A program made the position numbers and the translations under genes. From an uncultured Lachnospiraceae bacterium (GTDB lineage: Bacteria; Bacillota; Clostridia; Lachnospirales; Lachnospiraceae), in the NCBI GenBank assembly GCA_910588285.1, contig CAJUQB010000009.1, positions 1 through 64,000 of the forward strand: a stretch of 64,000 nt of DNA. The letters run 5' to 3'. A model generated the notes under the pieces. It was not told the DNA's origin, did not search any database, and worked only from the letters and a program-made list of their open reading frames with translations. Numbering within the stretch: the stretch's first letter is position 1; each line of letters starts with the position of its first letter. Below are positions 62,314 through 64,000 of this stretch, in pieces.

Positions 62314-63000
62314 ATGGAATTGTTTTTTGACCAGTTTCCCGTTGTTTTCCAGTCCTTAAATGTTGGGTTTTTGCAGACCCTAAAGCTCTTTATGGTGACT
62401 CTTGTGGGCGCGATTCCCCTGGGGCTGATCATTTCCTTCGGTTCCATGTCGCGTTTCCGGCCCTTGAGCTGCCTGGTAAAACTGATTGTTGCAGTCATCC
62501 GCGGAACCCCGCTGATGATCCAGCTTCTGATCATATACTTTTTTCCGGGCCTGGTGCTTGATAATCCCATCTGGGGCAGCGGTGAATCCGGACGGTTCCT
62601 GGCTGCCTCCGTGGCATTTATTATCAACTATGCCTGCTATTTCTCCGAGATCTACCGGGGCGGCATCCAGAGCGTCCCGGTGGGCCAGCAGGAGGCTGGT
62701 CTGGTGCTTGGCATGACCAAGGGCCAGATTTTCCTCCGGGTAACGCTGCTGCAGATGGTCAAGCACATTATTCCTCCCATGTCCAATGAGGTCATTACCC
62801 TGGTGAAGGATACCTCTCTGGCCCGCATCATTGCGCTGCAGGAGATTATCTGGGCCGGCCAGTCCTTCATGAAGGGCTCCCACGGCATTGCAGGCGCCAT
62901 CTGGCCTCTGTTCTTCACTGCCGTGTATTATTTGATTTTCAACGGGATCCTGACTGTCCTTTTGGGACGTCTGGAGAAAAAGCTCAATTATTTCAGATAG
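62314..63000 (+). CDS. Amino-acid ABC transporter permease
   Basis: 228 residues with five helices and the HisM/GlnP-type motif: LKLFMVTLVGAIPLGLII at the start, VIRGTPLMIQLLIIYF, and the EAA-like loop GQQEAGLVLGMTKGQIFLRV. It forms the channel for the importer together with the flanking binding protein and ATPase. Confidence 0.94.
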   Translation: MELFFDQFPVVFQSLNVGFLQTLKLFMVTLVGAIPLGLIISFGSMSRFRPLSCLVKLIVAVIRGTPLMIQLLIIYFFPGLVLDNPIWGSGESGRFLAASVAFIINYACYFSEIYRGGIQSVPVGQQEAGLVLGMTKGQIFLRVTLLQMVKHIIPPMSNEVITLVKDTSLARIIALQEIIWAGQSFMKGSHGIAGAIWPLFFTAVYYLIFNGILTVLLGRLEKKLNYFR

Positions 63001-63015
63001 GGAGGAAGCTGTACC

Positions 63016-63801
63016 ATGCCGATCTTAGAAGTAGAACATATTCAGAAATCTTTTGAACATACAGAGGTTCTTACGGACATCAATCTTTCTCTGGAGCAGG
63101 GACAGGTGCTCTCCCTGATTGGCTCCTCCGGAAGCGGCAAGACCACTCTGCTCCGCTGCCTGAATTTCCTGGAGCAGCCGGATTCCGGTATCATCCGTGT
63201 CAATGGCGAGGTGCTCTTTGACGCCAAGGACCCTGCCACCCAGCGTCCTGCGGAGATCCGCAAAAAGCGGCTCCACTTTGGCCTGGTGTTCCAGTCCTTC
63301 CACCTGTTCCCCCAGTATACGGCCAGGGAGAATATCATGCTGGCCAAAAAACTGCTGGTTCAGGAGCAGCCGGATTTTAAGGCCCGGAAAAAGGAGATTT
63401 TTGGCGAAATCCAGGAAGAGGCCGAATCCCTGCTGGCCCAGATGGGCCTTTCTGACCGCATGGACAACTATCCCCACCAGCTTTCCGGCGGCCAGTGTCA
63501 GCGTGTGGCCATTGCCCGGGCCCTGGCTCTGCGGCCGGACATTCTCTGCTTTGACGAGCCCACCTCTGCCCTGGACCCGGAGCTTACCGGGGAGGTATTG
63601 AAGGTGATTCAGGGATTGGCTGACCAGAATACCACCATGATCATTGTTACCCACGAGATGGCTTTTGCCCGGGATGTATCCAACCAGGTGATTTTCATGG
63701 ACGAGGGGCGCATTCTGGAGGAGGGTACCCCGGACCAGGTATTTGGCAGCCCCAGGGAGGAGCGGACAAAGCAGTTTTTGGCCCGGTTTACAGAAGGATA
63801 A
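63016..63801 (+). CDS. Amino-acid ABC transporter ATP-binding protein
   Basis: 261 residues of the GlnQ/HisP type. Walker A GSSGSGKTTLL, Q-loop VFQSFHLFPQ, signature LSGGQCQRVAIARAL (Cys replacing the common Gln), Walker B ILCFDEPTSALDPEL and H-loop VTHEMAFA are complete. It starts 15 nt after the permease stop with GGAGG upstream and closes the operon. Confidence 0.95.
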   Translation: MPILEVEHIQKSFEHTEVLTDINLSLEQGQVLSLIGSSGSGKTTLLRCLNFLEQPDSGIIRVNGEVLFDAKDPATQRPAEIRKKRLHFGLVFQSFHLFPQYTARENIMLAKKLLVQEQPDFKARKKEIFGEIQEEAESLLAQMGLSDRMDNYPHQLSGGQCQRVAIARALALRPDILCFDEPTSALDPELTGEVLKVIQGLADQNTTMIIVTHEMAFARDVSNQVIFMDEGRILEEGTPDQVFGSPREERTKQFLARFTEG

Positions 63802-63851
63802 TACATCATTGCATTCATACAGCAGCATTCATCATTGAGCAATATGCTCCT

Positions 63852-64000
63852 TTATTGAGATGGCGATGCATCCGTTTTCCATTGAATCTGATAGGCTACG
63901 CCAATGGCCTCCCCCACGTTTTTCACATAATTCTCAATCAGAAGCTGCGCCCGCTCCCTGGCCTGGCGCAGCAGCAGGGCGTCTCCCTGGGCGGTTTCCA
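63852..64000 (-). CDS. C-terminal end of a gene cut by the window edge
   Basis: 49 complete codons on the minus strand ending at TAA (63,854-63,852). The visible peptide includes ALLLRQARERAQLLIENYVK and GEAIGVAYQIQWK. It could be the helical tail of a DUF4230-type membrane-anchored protein, but this is only a resemblance. It converges on the amino-acid ABC operon. Confidence 0.5.
   Translation of the reverse strand, partial: ETAQGDALLLRQARERAQLLIENYVKNVGEAIGVAYQIQWKTDASPSQ

Overview
The window reads as chromosomal DNA of a spore-forming, moderately GC-rich member of the Clostridia, most likely Lachnospiraceae. This is inferred from gene content: spoIIID, a SipL-like SPOCS/LysM protein, a GH18/LysM spore protein, a GerA-family germinant receptor subunit, spoVG, paired glgC/glgD, a DnaD-domain protein next to a DnaC/DnaI-like loader, an HPr-like protein and a BspA-type leucine-rich-repeat surface protein. 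I found no rRNA, tRNA, transposase, integrase or CRISPR array. Most genes are housekeeping and lie in short operons.

Layout. 0.3-3.3 kb: spoIIID, then a BlaI-type repressor, an M56 (BlaR1-like) sensor protease and an ABC-2-like membrane protein; the last two are each split by a frameshift. 3.4-12.6 kb: a NUDIX hydrolase, an NlpC/P60 wall hydrolase, the SipL-like spore protein, Veg, DNA polymerase IV, a GH18/LysM protein, a soluble CZB chemoreceptor and an M23 peptidase. 12.8-16.7 kb: SecA, a TSCPD protein and a long intergenic transcription unit without a normal gene. 16.7-24.8 kb: MFS transporter, flavoprotein and LysR regulator, a heterodimeric ABC exporter and a PrsA-like lipoprotein. 24.9-31.7 kb: mfd, an LRR surface protein frameshifted in a G6 run, pth and spoVG. 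31.8-43.1 kb: glgD, glgC, murC, dnaD-like, dnaI-like, prs, HPr-like, CDF exporter and GerA subunit. 43.2-47.1 kb: cysK, AGCS symporter, YkgJ protein and HAD phosphatase. 47.4-56.4 kb: a carbohydrate locus in which an AraC/GH39-like regulator precedes an LplA/B/C-type ABC importer, a carboxylesterase and an MBL hydrolase. 56.4-64 kb: ParA-like ATPase, a small DUF6465-like protein, an ABC-F protein with an attenuator-like leader, rpoN, an amino-acid ABC importer and a truncated gene at the edge.

The most unusual item is the unit at about 15,977-16,655. It has a perfect-consensus sigma-A promoter (TTGACA, 17 bp, TATAAT), about 600 nt of purine-rich sequence built from two diverged tandem copies of a 244-265 nt unit plus a third partial copy, and a strong intrinsic terminator. 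Each unit opens with a GGAGGT motif placed over an 8-codon frame. It contains no ordinary gene and I do not recognise it as a known RNA class.

Other signals of note: a terminator-like hairpin that overlaps both a sigma-E-type promoter and the ribosome binding site of spoIIID, with a weaker copy of the same arrangement before the SipL-like gene; tandem DnaA boxes before the primosome genes; a compact multi-hairpin element at 53.8 kb; dispersed intergenic repeats sharing a CGGG(A/T)CAGGAATG(C/T)GC core; and an AraC regulator whose glycosidase-like domain lacks both catalytic glutamates.
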